64,000 nucleotides of DNA from Actinomadura meyerae (GCF_900188445.1 NZ_FZOR01000034.1:1-64000); one strand, 5' to 3'; positions 1 to 8,642 are shown, counted from the stretch's first letter. Numbers and translations: made by a program. Notes: generated by a model not told the origin, from the sequence alone.

Positions 1-50
1 AGGCACTGGCTTTTAACACGCTGTTGAGTTCTCAAGAAACGGACACCCAC
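1..50 (-). promoter_or_regulatory. 16S rRNA leader with boxA-like antitermination element (operon lies off the left edge)
   Basis: Read on the minus strand, bases 45 to 10 give TTCTTGAGAACTCAACAGCG, the boxA-like leader signature found upstream of 16S rRNA genes in actinomycetes. The 16S gene itself is not in the window. It should begin a short distance beyond base 1, transcribed leftwards. The call rests on recognising this leader signature, on the rRNA-type promoters further upstream on the same strand, and on the lack of any convincing gene in the first 680 bases. Confidence 0.7.
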
Positions 51-97
51 CGCGCCGAACCCCGCTCTCGCGGACCCCGGCTCCGGGGCAACCCTAC

Positions 98-126
98 TAA
101 CTTACCTGATCCGCTCCCGTTGTCAA
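98..126 (-). promoter_or_regulatory. Putative rRNA operon promoter, proximal
   Basis: On the minus strand a perfect -35 TTGACA (126-121) is followed after 16 bp by TAAGTT (104-99). It lies just upstream of the boxA-like leader and points at the rRNA operon off the left edge. Spacing and -35 fit a housekeeping sigma factor. The -10 is only partly canonical. Confidence 0.5.
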
Positions 127-389
127 GCCGATCAGTGAAGATCTTTTTGACGGTCGGAGGCTTCCCAGTCCCCCACGGCGACGACACACCCCCGGGCAGT
201 GAACCTGGCGACGATCGTTCCGTAGGAGATGCCCTGCGGGCCGGCCACCTCGCGGCGTCCTGCATCCCGTCCGGGCTCGCCACTCGAGAGTACCTCGGTT
301 CGAAGCGAGCCGCGAACCGTTTTCCTCTTCTGGGCTTCCCCCGGGGCCGTCCGCCTCTCGGCGTCCCGCATCCCCTTGGGGCACGACAG

Positions 390-418
390 AGATTAGGCAG
401 CCCCGGGCACCCCGTCAA
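390..418 (-). promoter_or_regulatory. Putative rRNA operon promoter, distal
   Basis: On the minus strand TTGACG (418-413), a 17-bp spacer and TAATCT (395-390) form a good housekeeping promoter. Together with the proximal one it suggests the tandem promoters usual for actinomycete rRNA operons. The remaining bases up to 681 hold no credible gene. The open frames there are GC-driven. Confidence 0.5.
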
Positions 419-681
419 ATCGACACGACGCGCTGAACGCCCCGCCCACAAGGGCTTTGCGCGGCCCCGACCATGCGCCTCCTGACCGGCTCACCCCGGA
501 CGGCCCGGGTCCCACCTTCCACTTACGCCATGAAACCGCAGGTCATTCGACATTTCACCGCGGCGGCATCAGTCACCTGTCAGCGGCGCGTCAGCGTCCG
601 GGCGCCGATGTCCGTGCCGCGTCAGCGCCGTCCCGCACCGTGGTCACCGTCACAGATGACGCATGACGAAAGGCGGGGCCG

Positions 682-1653
682 ATGGACGAAGTGATCCGCG
701 CGGAGGGACTGCGCAAGACATTCGGCGATACGCACGCCCTGGACGGTGTGGACGTCTCGGCGCGCCGCGGCACGGTGCTCGGGGTGCTCGGGCCCAACGG
801 CGCGGGCAAGACCACCGCCGTCCGCGTGCTGGCGACGCTGCTGAAGCCGGACGCCGGACGGGCCGAGGTGTGCGGCTACGACGTGGGCCGGGACGCGGCG
901 CGCGTCCGGGCGAAGATCGGTTTGACCGGGCAGTACGCGTCGGTGGACGAGGAGCTGACCGGTACCGAGAACCTGGTGATGATCGCGCGGCTGCTGGACT
1001 TCGGCCGGCGGGAGGCTAAGGCGCGGACCCGGCAGCTGCTCGACCGGTTCCGGCTCACCGACGCCGCGTCGCGCGCCGTGAAGACCTACTCGGGCGGCAT
1101 GCGCCGGCGGCTCGACCTGGCGGCGAGCCTGATCAACCACCCCGAGGTCATCTTCCTGGACGAGCCGACGACCGGGCTCGATCCGCGCGCCCGCAACGAG
1201 GTGTGGGACACGGTCCGCACCGTGGTGGCCGACGGCGCGACGGTGCTGCTGACGACGCAGTACCTGGAGGAGGCCGACGCCCTCGCCGACCGGATCGCGG
1301 TGTTCGACCACGGCCGGGTCATCGCGGAGGGCACGTCCGACGAGCTGAAGGGGCGGATCGGGCGGCAGACGCTCGCGGTGCGGGCCGCGGAGCCGTACCG
1401 CACCGGCCAGCTCACCGCGATCGTGGCCGAGCTGAGCGGCGAGCGCCCCGAGGTGCAGGAGGCGACGGGGCTCGTCACGGCGCCGGTGAACGACCCGGGG
1501 CTGCTGTCCGCGCTGGTGCGCCGGCTGGACGAGGCGTCCATCACGGCGGCCGAACTGGCGCTGCGGATGCCGAGCCTCGACGAGGTGTTCCTCACACTCA
1601 CGGGCCACCTGGCCGAAGAGGCCGGTCTCGAACTCGAAAGGAGCGTGGCATGA
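682..1653 (+). CDS. ABC transporter ATP-binding protein, DrrA-like (323 aa)
   Basis: Cytoplasmic ATPase of an ABC-2 type exporter. The Walker A GPNGAGKTT (about residues 38-46), signature YSGGMRRRLDLA, Walker B VIFLDEPTTGLD and a switch region TTQYLEEAD are all visible. The length and C-terminal extension match the daunorubicin-resistance DrrA group, which pairs with a separate permease. Its stop codon overlaps the permease start (ATGA), so the two are translationally coupled. The start is preceded by a GAAAGGCGGGG purine run. The substrate cannot be read from sequence. Drug or lipid export is the usual role of the family. Confidence 0.93.
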   Translation: MDEVIRAEGLRKTFGDTHALDGVDVSARRGTVLGVLGPNGAGKTTAVRVLATLLKPDAGRAEVCGYDVGRDAARVRAKIGLTGQYASVDEELTGTENLVMIARLLDFGRREAKARTRQLLDRFRLTDAASRAVKTYSGGMRRRLDLAASLINHPEVIFLDEPTTGLDPRARNEVWDTVRTVVADGATVLLTTQYLEEADALADRIAVFDHGRVIAEGTSDELKGRIGRQTLAVRAAEPYRTGQLTAIVAELSGERPEVQEATGLVTAPVNDPGLLSALVRRLDEASITAAELALRMPSLDEVFLTLTGHLAEEAGLELERSVA

Positions 1654-2468
1654 CCACGATGACCCTCGACTCCCGTCCGGTGGCCGAGCCGCCCGGGCGC
1701 GTCAGCCCGCGGCGGACGCTGCGGCACGGCATGACCCTGGCGTGGCGCAACCTCGCCCAGTTGCGGCACTCCCCGGAGAAGCTGCTGGACACGACGCTCA
1801 TGCCGATCGTGTTCCTGGTGCTGTTCCTGTACGTGTTCGGCGGCGCGGTGGCGGGCGGTACGCACGCCTACCTGCAGGAGCTGCTGCCGGGCCTCGTCGC
1901 GATGATGACGATGTTCGCGACGATGGGCGTCGGGACGGCGCTGAACGAGGACATCCACAAGGGCGTCTTCGACCGGTTCCGCAGCCTGCCGATCGCCCGT
2001 TCGGCGCCGCTCATCGGCACGGTCCTCGGGGACACGGCGCGGTTCGTCACCGTGATGACGATGCTGGTGGGCTTCGGGTCGGCGCTGGGCTTCCGGTTCC
2101 ACACCGACCCGCTGTCGGTGCTGGCGGCGTTCGCGCTGGCGTACGTGTTCTACCTCGCCGTGTGCTGGTTCTCGGTGCTGGTGGGCCTGATCGCGCCGTC
2201 GCCCGACACCGTCCAGGGCCTGTCCTTCCTGTGGGTGATGCCGCTGACGTTCGGCAGCAACATCCTCGTCCCGAACACGGACACGATGCCGGGATGGCTG
2301 CAGGCGTGGACGGACGTCAACCCGGTCACCCACCTGGCCGCGTCGGTGCGTGCGCTGACCGTCGGCGGCCCGATCGGCAACCACGCCTGGTACGTGCTCG
2401 CGTGGGCCGCGGGGATCGTTCTGGTCACGTTCCCGCTGGCCATGCGCATGTACTCGCGGCGGGCCTGA
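1650..2468 (+). CDS. ABC-2 type transporter permease, DrrB-like (272 aa)
   Basis: Integral membrane partner of the preceding ATPase. It has a short cytoplasmic N-terminus and about six hydrophobic segments. The motif region NEDIHKGVFDRFRSLP lies after the second segment, as is typical of the ABC-2 DrrB permease family. The ATG was chosen because it overlaps the ATPase stop by four bases and follows AAAGGAG. The longer frame upstream is a shadow of the ATPase gene. A strong hairpin follows the stop. The pair probably exports a hydrophobic compound. No biosynthetic genes are nearby to name it. Confidence 0.92.
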   Translation: MTTMTLDSRPVAEPPGRVSPRRTLRHGMTLAWRNLAQLRHSPEKLLDTTLMPIVFLVLFLYVFGGAVAGGTHAYLQELLPGLVAMMTMFATMGVGTALNEDIHKGVFDRFRSLPIARSAPLIGTVLGDTARFVTVMTMLVGFGSALGFRFHTDPLSVLAAFALAYVFYLAVCWFSVLVGLIAPSPDTVQGLSFLWVMPLTFGSNILVPNTDTMPGWLQAWTDVNPVTHLAASVRALTVGGPIGNHAWYVLAWAAGIVLVTFPLAMRMYSRRA

Positions 2469-2488
2469 CCGCGGTCCGCTCGACTGCC

Positions 2489-2525
2489 GCGCGCGCCACC
2501 CGATGGAGTCATGGGTGGCGCGCGC
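2489..2525. terminator. Bidirectional terminator hairpin between converging genes
   Basis: A 13-bp perfect stem (2489-2501 with 2513-2525) and an 11-nt loop lie between the 3' ends of the ABC permease and the AfsR-like gene. Confidence 0.65.
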
Positions 2526-2537
2526 AGCCGTTCGTGG

Positions 2538-5500
2538 TCAGACGGAAGTGACGATCTCGTCACCCCGCTCGAAGACCCCCTGGCGGGTGACCTGGCGCCC
2601 GCGCTCGTAGGCGGCGGTGAAGGCGTCGTCGCCGAGTGCGGCGGTCACGAGGGGCAGCGTCCTGCGGACCTCGTAGGCGACGTCGTCCCGGTAGCCGTTC
2701 AGGGTGTGGGCGGTGCCGAGCAGTTCGGCGGCCCGGACGAACGCGCCGCGCGCGGCGGCGTACGCGGCCACGCCCTCGATGAGGGACGCCACGGTCGGGT
2801 TGCCCATGAGCACGTCGTCGTGCATCTCGCGCAGCGCCTCGGCGTGCAGCCGCTTCGCCTCGTCGAGGTCGCCGTCCTCTTCGGCGAGGCAGCCGAGGCG
2901 GCTGTAGGTGCGGCGGGCGGTCTGTACGAAGTCGGGCCGGTGTCCGCGTGACACGACCCACCGGTGCGCGCGGTCGGCGTGTGCGCGCGCGGCGGCCCGG
3001 TCGCCCTCATGCAGGGCCACCTCGCACAGTTGCAAGGAGGCGCCCGCCGCCTCCGCGAACTCGCCGACCCGCTCGTTCTGCTCCATGGCGCGTTCGAGGT
3101 CCGCGCGGGCGCCCTCGACGTCGCCCTGCTGGAAGCGCGCACGGGCGAGCTGGGTGAGGATGCCCGCGCCCTGCTCCGGGCTGACCCCGGTGGTGGCGTA
3201 CCCGTACGCCTCCTCGCCGAGCCGGATCGCCTCCGCCGCCTCGCCGCGGGCCAGGGCGACCTGCATCATCCCGCTCAGCGCGACGATCATCCCGAACCGG
3301 TCGCCCAGCTCCCGGAACTGCTCGTAGCCGGCGCCGACCTCCGTGGACGCCTCGCGGATCTCACCGGTGTGGATCGCCATGTGCCCGAGGCAGACGCGGA
3401 CGATGGCGCGGATCCACGGGTCGGAGTGGTCGTCCAGGTCGCGCAGGCTCCGGCGCATCGCCTCGATGTCGCCGCCGAAGATGCTGGAGGCGCACCGCGC
3501 GAGGGCCAGCAGGGGATGCGCCGGCTTCTCGGGCACGAGGGGGACGACCTCGCGCAGGGTGGCGCTCAACGACTCCCTGGTCGGCCCCGGCCCGTCCTTC
3601 AGCTCGGTGATGACGCGGGAGGACACGACGCAGAGCGCGTACTGCTCCTCCAGGCCGGGTGGCACGGTGTCCCCGGCCATGGCGTGCACGGCGACCGCCC
3701 AGCCGCCCGCCTCGGTCTCCATGTCGCGCAGCACCCAGAAGAACACCAGCGCCCCGATGAGCCGGAGGCCCGTCTCGACGTCGCCGGTCTCGATCACGTG
3801 CCGGAGGGCCGCGGTGAAGTTGTCGCGTTCGGCGCCGAGCCGCTCGGCCCAGCGCAGCTGGTCGCGGCGGCGCAGCTCCGGCTCGGCGCGTTCGGCGAGC
3901 TCGACGAGGTGGCGGGCGTGCGCGTCCCGGACGCGCCGGGTCTCGCCGGACTGCTCCAGCCGCTCCCCCGCGTACACGCGGACGGTCTCCAGCAGCCGGT
4001 AGCGGACCTCGGCGTCGCCGTCCGCCATCACCAGCGACTTGTCGATCAGCGCGGCGATGACGTCGATGACGTCGTGCGGGTCGGGCGCGTCGGGGGCGGC
4101 CAGCCCGCACACGCGCACGGCGCCCTCGGGGGTGGCGCCGCCGGCGAACACCGACAGCCGGCGCAGGACGGTGCGCTCGGCGTCGTCCAGGAGCTCCCAG
4201 CTCCAGTCGACGACGGCGCGCAGCGTGCGGTGCCGGGGCAGCGCGGCGCGGTTGCCGCCGGCCAGCAGCCGGAACCGGTCGCCGAGCCGGGACGCGACCT
4301 GGCCGGGCGTGAGGGAGCGCAGCCGGGCGGCGGCCAGCTCGATCGCGAGCGGGATGCCGTCGAGCGCCCGGCAGATCGCGACGACGTCGGCGACGGTGCC
4401 GGCGTCGACGGCGAAGCCGGGGCGGACGGCCGCGGCCCGGTCGGCGAACAGCCGGACCGAGGCGTAGCCGAGCGCGGCGGCGGGGTCGGCGGCGTCCTCG
4501 TCCGGCAGCGGCAGGGACGGGACGGGGCACAGCGACTCGCCGGTGATGCCGAGGGGCTCGCGGCTCGTCGCGAGGATCCGGACGCCCGGCGCGTGCGCGA
4601 GGACGTGGTCGACGAGCCCCGCGACCGTGTCGATGAGGTGCTCGCAGTTGTCGAGCACGATGAGCATCCGCTTCGCGGCGAGGAAGTCGGTGAGCCGCTC
4701 GACGGGCCGGACCGCCATGCGCGTCTCGCCCGGCCGGATGGTCTCGGGCACGCCGAGCGCCTGCAGCACGGCCTGCACGGTGTCGCCGGGTTCGCTGACC
4801 GGGGCGAGCGGGACGAACCAGGCGCCGTCCGGCATCTCCTCGACCAGTGCCGCGGCGCTCTCGCCGGCCAGGCGGGTCTTGCCGGCGCCGCCGGGACCGG
4901 TGAGCGTGACGAGCCGGGTCTCGCGGAGCAGCTTGCCGACGCGGCGCGACTCCTCCTCCCGGCCGACGAAGCTGGTGAGCTGCGCGGGCAGGTTGGTGCG
5001 CGGCGCGGACGCGGCGACGGGCCCTGTGGCGGCGGGCTCGGCGGCGGGCGCCGGGGCGGCGGAAAGCACGGAAGTGGCGGGAACCACGGGGGCGGCGGGC
5101 GCCGGGGCGTCCCGCCGCAGGATCGACAGGTGGACGGCGGCCAGCTCCGGGGACGGGTCGACGCCGAGCCGGTCGGCGAGCGCGCGCCGCGTCTCCTCGT
5201 ACACCTCCAGCGCCTCGGCCTGCCGCCCCGCCGCGCACAGCGCCCGCATGAGGTGCCCGCGCAGCCGTTCGCGGAGCGGATGGGCGGCGGCGAGCGGCTC
5301 CAGCTCGGCGACCGGCGGGACGGGCAGGCCGGCGGCGAGCTCCGCCTCGACGCGGTCCTCGACGGCGGCGACCCGCAGCTCCTCCAGCCGCGCGGCGAAC
5401 GGGTGGGCGAACTCGGCGTCGGCGACGTCGGCGAGGGCGGGGCCCCGCCACAGCGCGAGCGCGGCGCGCAGCCCGGCGGCCCGCCGCGCCGGGTCGTCCG

Positions 5501-5822
5501 CGGCGCGGGCCGCCGCGGCGCACCGCTCGAACGCGACCGCGTCGACCTGCCCCGGATCGACGCCGAGCCGGTAGCCGGCCGGGCCGTGCTCGACGATGTC
5601 GCGGCCCGCGACGCCGCGCAGCCGCGACACGAGCGCCTGCAGGGCGTTGCCGCCGGGCGGGGCGCCGTCCCACAGGTCGTCCAGCAGCCGGTCGGCGGAC
5701 ACGGCCCGGCCGCCCTCGGCGGCCAGCCGGACGAGCAGGGCGCGCAGCCTCGGGCCGCCGACCTCCACGGGCCGGCCGGCCTCGTCCCGCAGGTCGAGCG
5801 GGCCCAGGATGCCGATGCGCAC
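2538..5822 (-). CDS. AfsR/SARP-type transcriptional regulator: BTAD, NB-ARC and TPR domains (1094 aa)
   Basis: Large ATP-dependent regulator. Residues about 1-95 form an OmpR-type winged helix (RIGILGPLDL, LRALLVRLA). About 95-250 is the bacterial transcriptional activation domain. An Ala/Pro linker precedes an NB-ARC ATPase (TGPGGAGKTRLA near residue 309, Walker B IVLDNCEHL), followed by a long TPR-rich C-terminus. The GTG start at 5822 was chosen because AAAGGGG precedes it and the protein then begins exactly where the family does. The frame stays open far upstream but without homology. Members control secondary metabolism or morphology. It converges on the ABC exporter, so control of that exporter is possible but unproven. 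Confidence 0.9.
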   Translation of the reverse strand: MRIGILGPLDLRDEAGRPVEVGGPRLRALLVRLAAEGGRAVSADRLLDDLWDGAPPGGNALQALVSRLRGVAGRDIVEHGPAGYRLGVDPGQVDAVAFERCAAAARAADDPARRAAGLRAALALWRGPALADVADAEFAHPFAARLEELRVAAVEDRVEAELAAGLPVPPVAELEPLAAAHPLRERLRGHLMRALCAAGRQAEALEVYEETRRALADRLGVDPSPELAAVHLSILRRDAPAPAAPVVPATSVLSAAPAPAAEPAATGPVAASAPRTNLPAQLTSFVGREEESRRVGKLLRETRLVTLTGPGGAGKTRLAGESAAALVEEMPDGAWFVPLAPVSEPGDTVQAVLQALGVPETIRPGETRMAVRPVERLTDFLAAKRMLIVLDNCEHLIDTVAGLVDHVLAHAPGVRILATSREPLGITGESLCPVPSLPLPDEDAADPAAALGYASVRLFADRAAAVRPGFAVDAGTVADVVAICRALDGIPLAIELAAARLRSLTPGQVASRLGDRFRLLAGGNRAALPRHRTLRAVVDWSWELLDDAERTVLRRLSVFAGGATPEGAVRVCGLAAPDAPDPHDVIDVIAALIDKSLVMADGDAEVRYRLLETVRVYAGERLEQSGETRRVRDAHARHLVELAERAEPELRRRDQLRWAERLGAERDNFTAALRHVIETGDVETGLRLIGALVFFWVLRDMETEAGGWAVAVHAMAGDTVPPGLEEQYALCVVSSRVITELKDGPGPTRESLSATLREVVPLVPEKPAHPLLALARCASSIFGGDIEAMRRSLRDLDDHSDPWIRAIVRVCLGHMAIHTGEIREASTEVGAGYEQFRELGDRFGMIVALSGMMQVALARGEAAEAIRLGEEAYGYATTGVSPEQGAGILTQLARARFQQGDVEGARADLERAMEQNERVGEFAEAAGASLQLCEVALHEGDRAAARAHADRAHRWVVSRGHRPDFVQTARRTYSRLGCLAEEDGDLDEAKRLHAEALREMHDDVLMGNPTVASLIEGVAAYAAARGAFVRAAELLGTAHTLNGYRDDVAYEVRRTLPLVTAALGDDAFTAAYERGRQVTRQGVFERGDEIVTSV

Positions 5823-5888
5823 AAGTCCCCTTTCCGGATGCCATTGTCGCCGATGTGTGGACTTCGTGTGCCGGGTAGTCGTCCCGAT

Positions 5889-6146
5889 ATGGCTAGAGCA
5901 CAGATCAAGGACGAGAAGACGTACCAGAAGCTGCGTGACGAGGGCGCGAGCAAGGAGAAGGCCGCGCGGATCGCGAACGCCTCCGCGAACCGCGGCAGGA
6001 AGAACGTGGGCCGCAAGGGCGGCGAGAACCCCTCCTACGACGACTGGACGAAGGACGAGCTGCTCGAGCGCGCCCGCGAGATCGGCATCGGGGGCCGCTC
6101 CTCGATGAACAAGTCCGAGCTGGTCAAGGCGCTGCGCGACCACTAG
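5889..6146 (+). CDS. DUF7218 / Rho N-terminal-like small basic protein (85 aa)
   Basis: Small, highly charged protein beginning MARAQIKDEKTYQKLR. A lysine-rich stretch with KAARIANA and GRKNVGRKGG comes first. The C-terminal half (DDWTKDELLERAREIGI, MNKSELVKALR) is a SAP or Rho-N-like helix-extension-helix, a nucleic-acid-binding fold. The family is widespread in actinomycetes and its function is unknown. The stop codon directly abuts the ATG of the VOC gene, so the two are probably co-transcribed. The divergent AfsR-like gene starts 66 bp away, so both promoters share a short interval. Confidence 0.82.
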   Translation: MARAQIKDEKTYQKLRDEGASKEKAARIANASANRGRKNVGRKGGENPSYDDWTKDELLERAREIGIGGRSSMNKSELVKALRDH

Positions 6147-6506
6147 ATGGAACTCGTCTTCGTCCTGGACTGCCCCGACCCGGACGCGCTCGCCGACTTC
6201 TGGGCCGCCGCCCTCGGCTACGACCGCGGCGAGTACGACCCCCCGTACGTCCATCTGACGGACCCGTCCGGGCGGGGCCCGATGATGCTGCTGCAGCGCG
6301 TCCCCGAACCGAAGTCGGGCAAGAACCGCATGCACCCGGACCTCCGCGTCGCCGACATGGACGCGGAACTCGCCCGCGTCACCGGGCTCGGTGCCACCGT
6401 CGTCCGCGGCCCCTTCGTGGACGACGGCTGGCCCACCACGGTGCTCGCCGACCCGCAGGGCAACGAGTTCTGCCTCATCGTGGACCCCCGGAAGGAGAAG
6501 GGATGA
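6147..6506 (+). CDS. VOC family protein, glyoxalase-like (119 aa)
   Basis: Single vicinal-oxygen-chelate module. Two beta-alpha-beta-beta-beta units can be recognised: MELVFVLDCPDPDALADFWAA, then MHPDLRVADMDAELAR, ending in the typical DPQGNEFCLI. The family includes glyoxalases, dioxygenases and antibiotic-binding proteins. This short form matches the glyoxalase-like Glyoxalase_6 type often annotated only as VOC protein. Its ATG follows the previous stop with no gap, so it probably depends on translational coupling. Substrate unknown. Confidence 0.85.
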   Translation: MELVFVLDCPDPDALADFWAAALGYDRGEYDPPYVHLTDPSGRGPMMLLQRVPEPKSGKNRMHPDLRVADMDAELARVTGLGATVVRGPFVDDGWPTTVLADPQGNEFCLIVDPRKEKG

Positions 6507-6589
6507 GGGGCTGACCGCTGACCCCGACAAAACCACACGAACCACCCCTTCATCACGTTTGTCCCAGCCGCATCGGGTACGGCCGTCCC

Positions 6590-7702
6590 ATGGATCTGGC
6601 ATTCCTCAAGAGGCTGTATGAACGTCCGGGCCCCTACGCGTCGGTCTACGCCGACCTCACCCGGACGACCGAGGACGCGGCCAAGGCCGCGGAGCTGCGG
6701 TGGCGGGCGCTGCGCGCGGAACTGGAGGACCAGAACACCCCGAAGGCCACCCTCCGCGCGATCGCGCGGACCATCGAGGACGAGCTGGCGATGCGCCGCT
6801 CCGAAGGCATCGTCGTCTTCGCGGCCGACGGCGAGGTCGTGTACAGCGAACGGCTCCCCCACCCGCCCCGCGTCACCCGCGCGACGCTCGCGCCGCTCCC
6901 GGACGTCCTGCCGTACCTGGCCGAGCGCGGCGAGCGGTTCCCGCACCTGGTGGCCGTCGTCGACCGCCTCGGGGGCGCGATCGACTGCGTGGACGCCGGG
7001 GGCAGGCACGAGCGCATCGACGTGCCCGGCGACGAGGAGTACCCCATCCGCAAGGTGAAGGCGGGCGACTGGAACCAGTCCCGGTACCAGCGCTCCTCGG
7101 AGAACAGCTGGAAGATCAACGCCAAGAAGGTCGCCCACGAGATCGACCGCGCCGCCGAACGCTGCCGCGCCGAGGCCGTCGTGATCGCCGGCGACGTCCG
7201 CGCCCGCAACGCCGTCCTGGAGGAGGTGTCGGAGAACGTCCTGGAGCACACCGTCGAGGCGGACCGGAACACCGACATCGACGATCCGGGCCTGGACGAG
7301 GAGCTGGACCGCCTCCTCAAACTGAAGACGACCGAGCACGTCATGACGGTCGCCGAGCGCTTCGACCGGGAACTCGCCAACGGCGAGCGCGCGGTGTCGG
7401 GCCTGCCAGCGACGACCCAGGCGCTGCGGCACGGCCAGGTCGAGACGCTGCTGGTGGCGGACGACGCCGACCTCGACGAGCGGCTGTGGATCGGCCCCGA
7501 CCCGATCCAGGTCGCCGCCACCCCCGAGGAGCTCCGCGAGGAGTTCGGCATCACCGACCCCCGGGCGGAGCGCGCCGCCGCCGCCCTGGTCCGCGCCGCC
7601 GCGGCCACCGACAGCGAACTCGTCGTCGTACCGTCCAACGACGAGCCGCCGGTGCACCCCGTGGGCGCGGTCCTGCGCTACACGACGCTTCCCACCGCCT
7701 GA
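6590..7702 (+). CDS. Rv2629/baeRF2-family protein, possible Balon-type ribosome hibernation factor (370 aa)
   Basis: The protein has the architecture of the mycobacterial Rv2629 family, bacterial relatives of archaeo-eukaryotic release factor eRF1. The N-terminal block GPYASVYADL, the central stretch VKAGDWNQSRYQ, EAVVIAGDVRARN and the terminal VGAVLRYTTLP correspond to Rv2629 in order and spacing, and the length (370) is close to the roughly 374 of Rv2629. A GGQ release motif is not present. Members of this group have been reported as Balon-like ribosome hibernation factors in mycobacteria. That role here is inference from family. The gene stands alone, followed by a hairpin and tRNA-Ala on the other strand. 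Confidence 0.78.
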   Translation: MDLAFLKRLYERPGPYASVYADLTRTTEDAAKAAELRWRALRAELEDQNTPKATLRAIARTIEDELAMRRSEGIVVFAADGEVVYSERLPHPPRVTRATLAPLPDVLPYLAERGERFPHLVAVVDRLGGAIDCVDAGGRHERIDVPGDEEYPIRKVKAGDWNQSRYQRSSENSWKINAKKVAHEIDRAAERCRAEAVVIAGDVRARNAVLEEVSENVLEHTVEADRNTDIDDPGLDEELDRLLKLKTTEHVMTVAERFDRELANGERAVSGLPATTQALRHGQVETLLVADDADLDERLWIGPDPIQVAATPEELREEFGITDPRAERAAAALVRAAAATDSELVVVPSNDEPPVHPVGAVLRYTTLPTA

Positions 7703-7711
7703 AACGACAAA

Positions 7712-7740
7712 GGAGTGGCGGCCCGCAGGCCGTCCACTCC
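7712..7740 (-). terminator. Terminator of tRNA-Ala copy 1
   Basis: A GGAGTGG/CCACTCC stem extended inside by GGCC/GGCC lies just downstream of the tRNA on the minus strand. It is followed by a T-rich tail (TTTGTCGTTTC). It may also serve the convergent Rv2629-like gene. Confidence 0.65.
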
Positions 7741-7751
7741 GAAGCCGAGCG

Positions 7752-7824
7752 TGGAGCTATGGGGATTCGAACCCCAGACCTCCTCCATGCCATGGAGGCG
7801 CGCTACCAACTGCGCCATAGCCCC
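7752..7824 (-). tRNA. tRNA-Ala (anticodon GGC), copy 1
   Basis: 73-nt cloverleaf on the minus strand. The acceptor stem GGGGCTA pairs with TAGCTCC, with the G3:U70 wobble that is the classic alanine identity element. The D arm is GCGC AGTTGGTA GCGC, the anticodon loop reads ATGGCAT (anticodon GGC), and the T arm is CTGGG GTTCGAATC CCCAG in outline. The discriminator base is A and no CCA is encoded. Confidence 0.97.
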
Positions 7825-7905
7825 TCGGTCGAGGAAAAGCTTAGTGCACGCTGGGAGCTGTTGGGACACGGGCCGCGAAGGACGCCCCTCCGCGGCCCGC
7901 TGGCG

Positions 7906-8337
7906 TCAGCGGCCGCCGGACGTGTACGTGTACAGGCCCTCGTCGAGCGTCGGCACCTTGATGACGAGATTCTTGGGCATTTCCACGAGGCCCAGCAGCG
8001 CGTTCTCCTCGACGCTGGTGCGCCCGTCGCGGCCGGTGTAGGTGCTCTCGAGCGGCGCGGTCTCCTCGCCCCAGGCGTCCCACGCGTACTGCGCGTCCTG
8101 CGCGTCCTTGGCGTCCTCCTCCGCCCGCGTGGAGCAGACGGCCCGGGTGACGTCGGGGCTCTTCAGCAGCGAACTGAGCAGCGACGTCAGGAAGCCCAGC
8201 GCCTCGGGGCAGTCGCTCAGGGTGTAGGTCTGCGGGGCGGGCTGCGGCGCCTCCTCCGCGGACGCCGGCACGGCCACCGCCGTGACGGCCACCGCCGCGA
8301 CCGCGGCGGGCAGCAGCCCAAGCATGGGGTTTCTCAT
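7906..8337 (-). CDS. Small secreted protein of unknown function (143 aa)
   Basis: Begins MRNPMLGLLPAAVAAV and continues through a hydrophobic core to PASA-EE, a clear Sec signal peptide of about 28 residues. The mature part is about 115 residues, acidic, with an Asp/Ala-rich middle (EDAKDAQDAQYAWDAW) and two cysteines that could form one disulfide. I do not recognise the family. The ATG at 8337 is preferred over an in-frame TTG nine bases upstream because GAGAG then sits at usable spacing. The gene lies between the two tRNA-Ala copies. Probably an extracytoplasmic protein of restricted distribution. Confidence 0.65.
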   Translation of the reverse strand: MRNPMLGLLPAAVAAVAVTAVAVPASAEEAPQPAPQTYTLSDCPEALGFLTSLLSSLLKSPDVTRAVCSTRAEEDAKDAQDAQYAWDAWGEETAPLESTYTGRDGRTSVEENALLGLVEMPKNLVIKVPTLDEGLYTYTSGGR

Positions 8338-8450
8338 TGGGGTCAACTCTCTCGATCATGCATCGCCACGTCACTGGCTGTTCCCGCATGATCGACAGTG
8401 CGAAGCGCGGCCGGAGCAAAGGTAGCCGCCGCCATGGTGAAGCCTTTGCG

Positions 8451-8642
8451 TCAGCTCCACCCGAACCGCTCGGCGACCTCGTCCGGCGCGTACCCGCGGT
8501 GCCCGCCGTCGCCGATCCACACCATGCCGTCGGCCTCCGCGACGCCCCCGACGGCGTGCTCCTGGGGCAGCCGCGGCTGGACCGCCAGCCGCACCGGCGC
8601 CCCGGGCTCGAACCGCCGCAGTTCGTCGATGAGGTCGGCCAC
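8451..8642 (-). CDS. Conserved small hypothetical protein (63 aa)
   Basis: Short protein reading VADLIDELRRFEPGAPVRLAV and ending in DEVAERFGWS. The pattern of a helix, a V-R-L-A-V strand and an acidic tail recurs in small actinomycete proteins of unknown role. The GTG at 8642 is chosen because AGAGG precedes it by five bases. An ATG at 8681 or 8690 would add 13 or 16 residues. The still longer frame that runs through the tRNA gene is an artefact. It lies between the duplicated tRNA-Ala genes, on the same strand. Confidence 0.6.
   Translation of the reverse strand: MADLIDELRRFEPGAPVRLAVQPRLPQEHAVGGVAEADGMVWIGDGGHRGYAPDEVAERFGWS

Noticed and set aside
1..681. Several frames of 60-150 codons in the first 680 bases
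   Set aside because: They overlap the rRNA promoters and leader on both strands and have Arg/Pro-rich, family-less translations.
5823..6602. N-terminal extension of the AfsR-like protein (frame open to 6602)
   Set aside because: It would overlap two well-supported genes on the other strand. The conserved fold and a good ribosome-binding site place the start at 5822.
7678..7869. ORF reading MxxARLHGMEEVWGSNPHSS across tRNA-Ala copy 1, and the matching long frame 8451-8990 over copy 2
   Set aside because: These residues are the translation of the tRNA gene itself, a common annotation artefact. Only the 3' part of the second frame (8451-8642) looks like a gene.
7906..8337. Subtilisin-inhibitor (SSI) identity for the small secreted protein
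   Set aside because: Size and secretion fit, but the SSI cysteine pattern and reactive-site region are not present.
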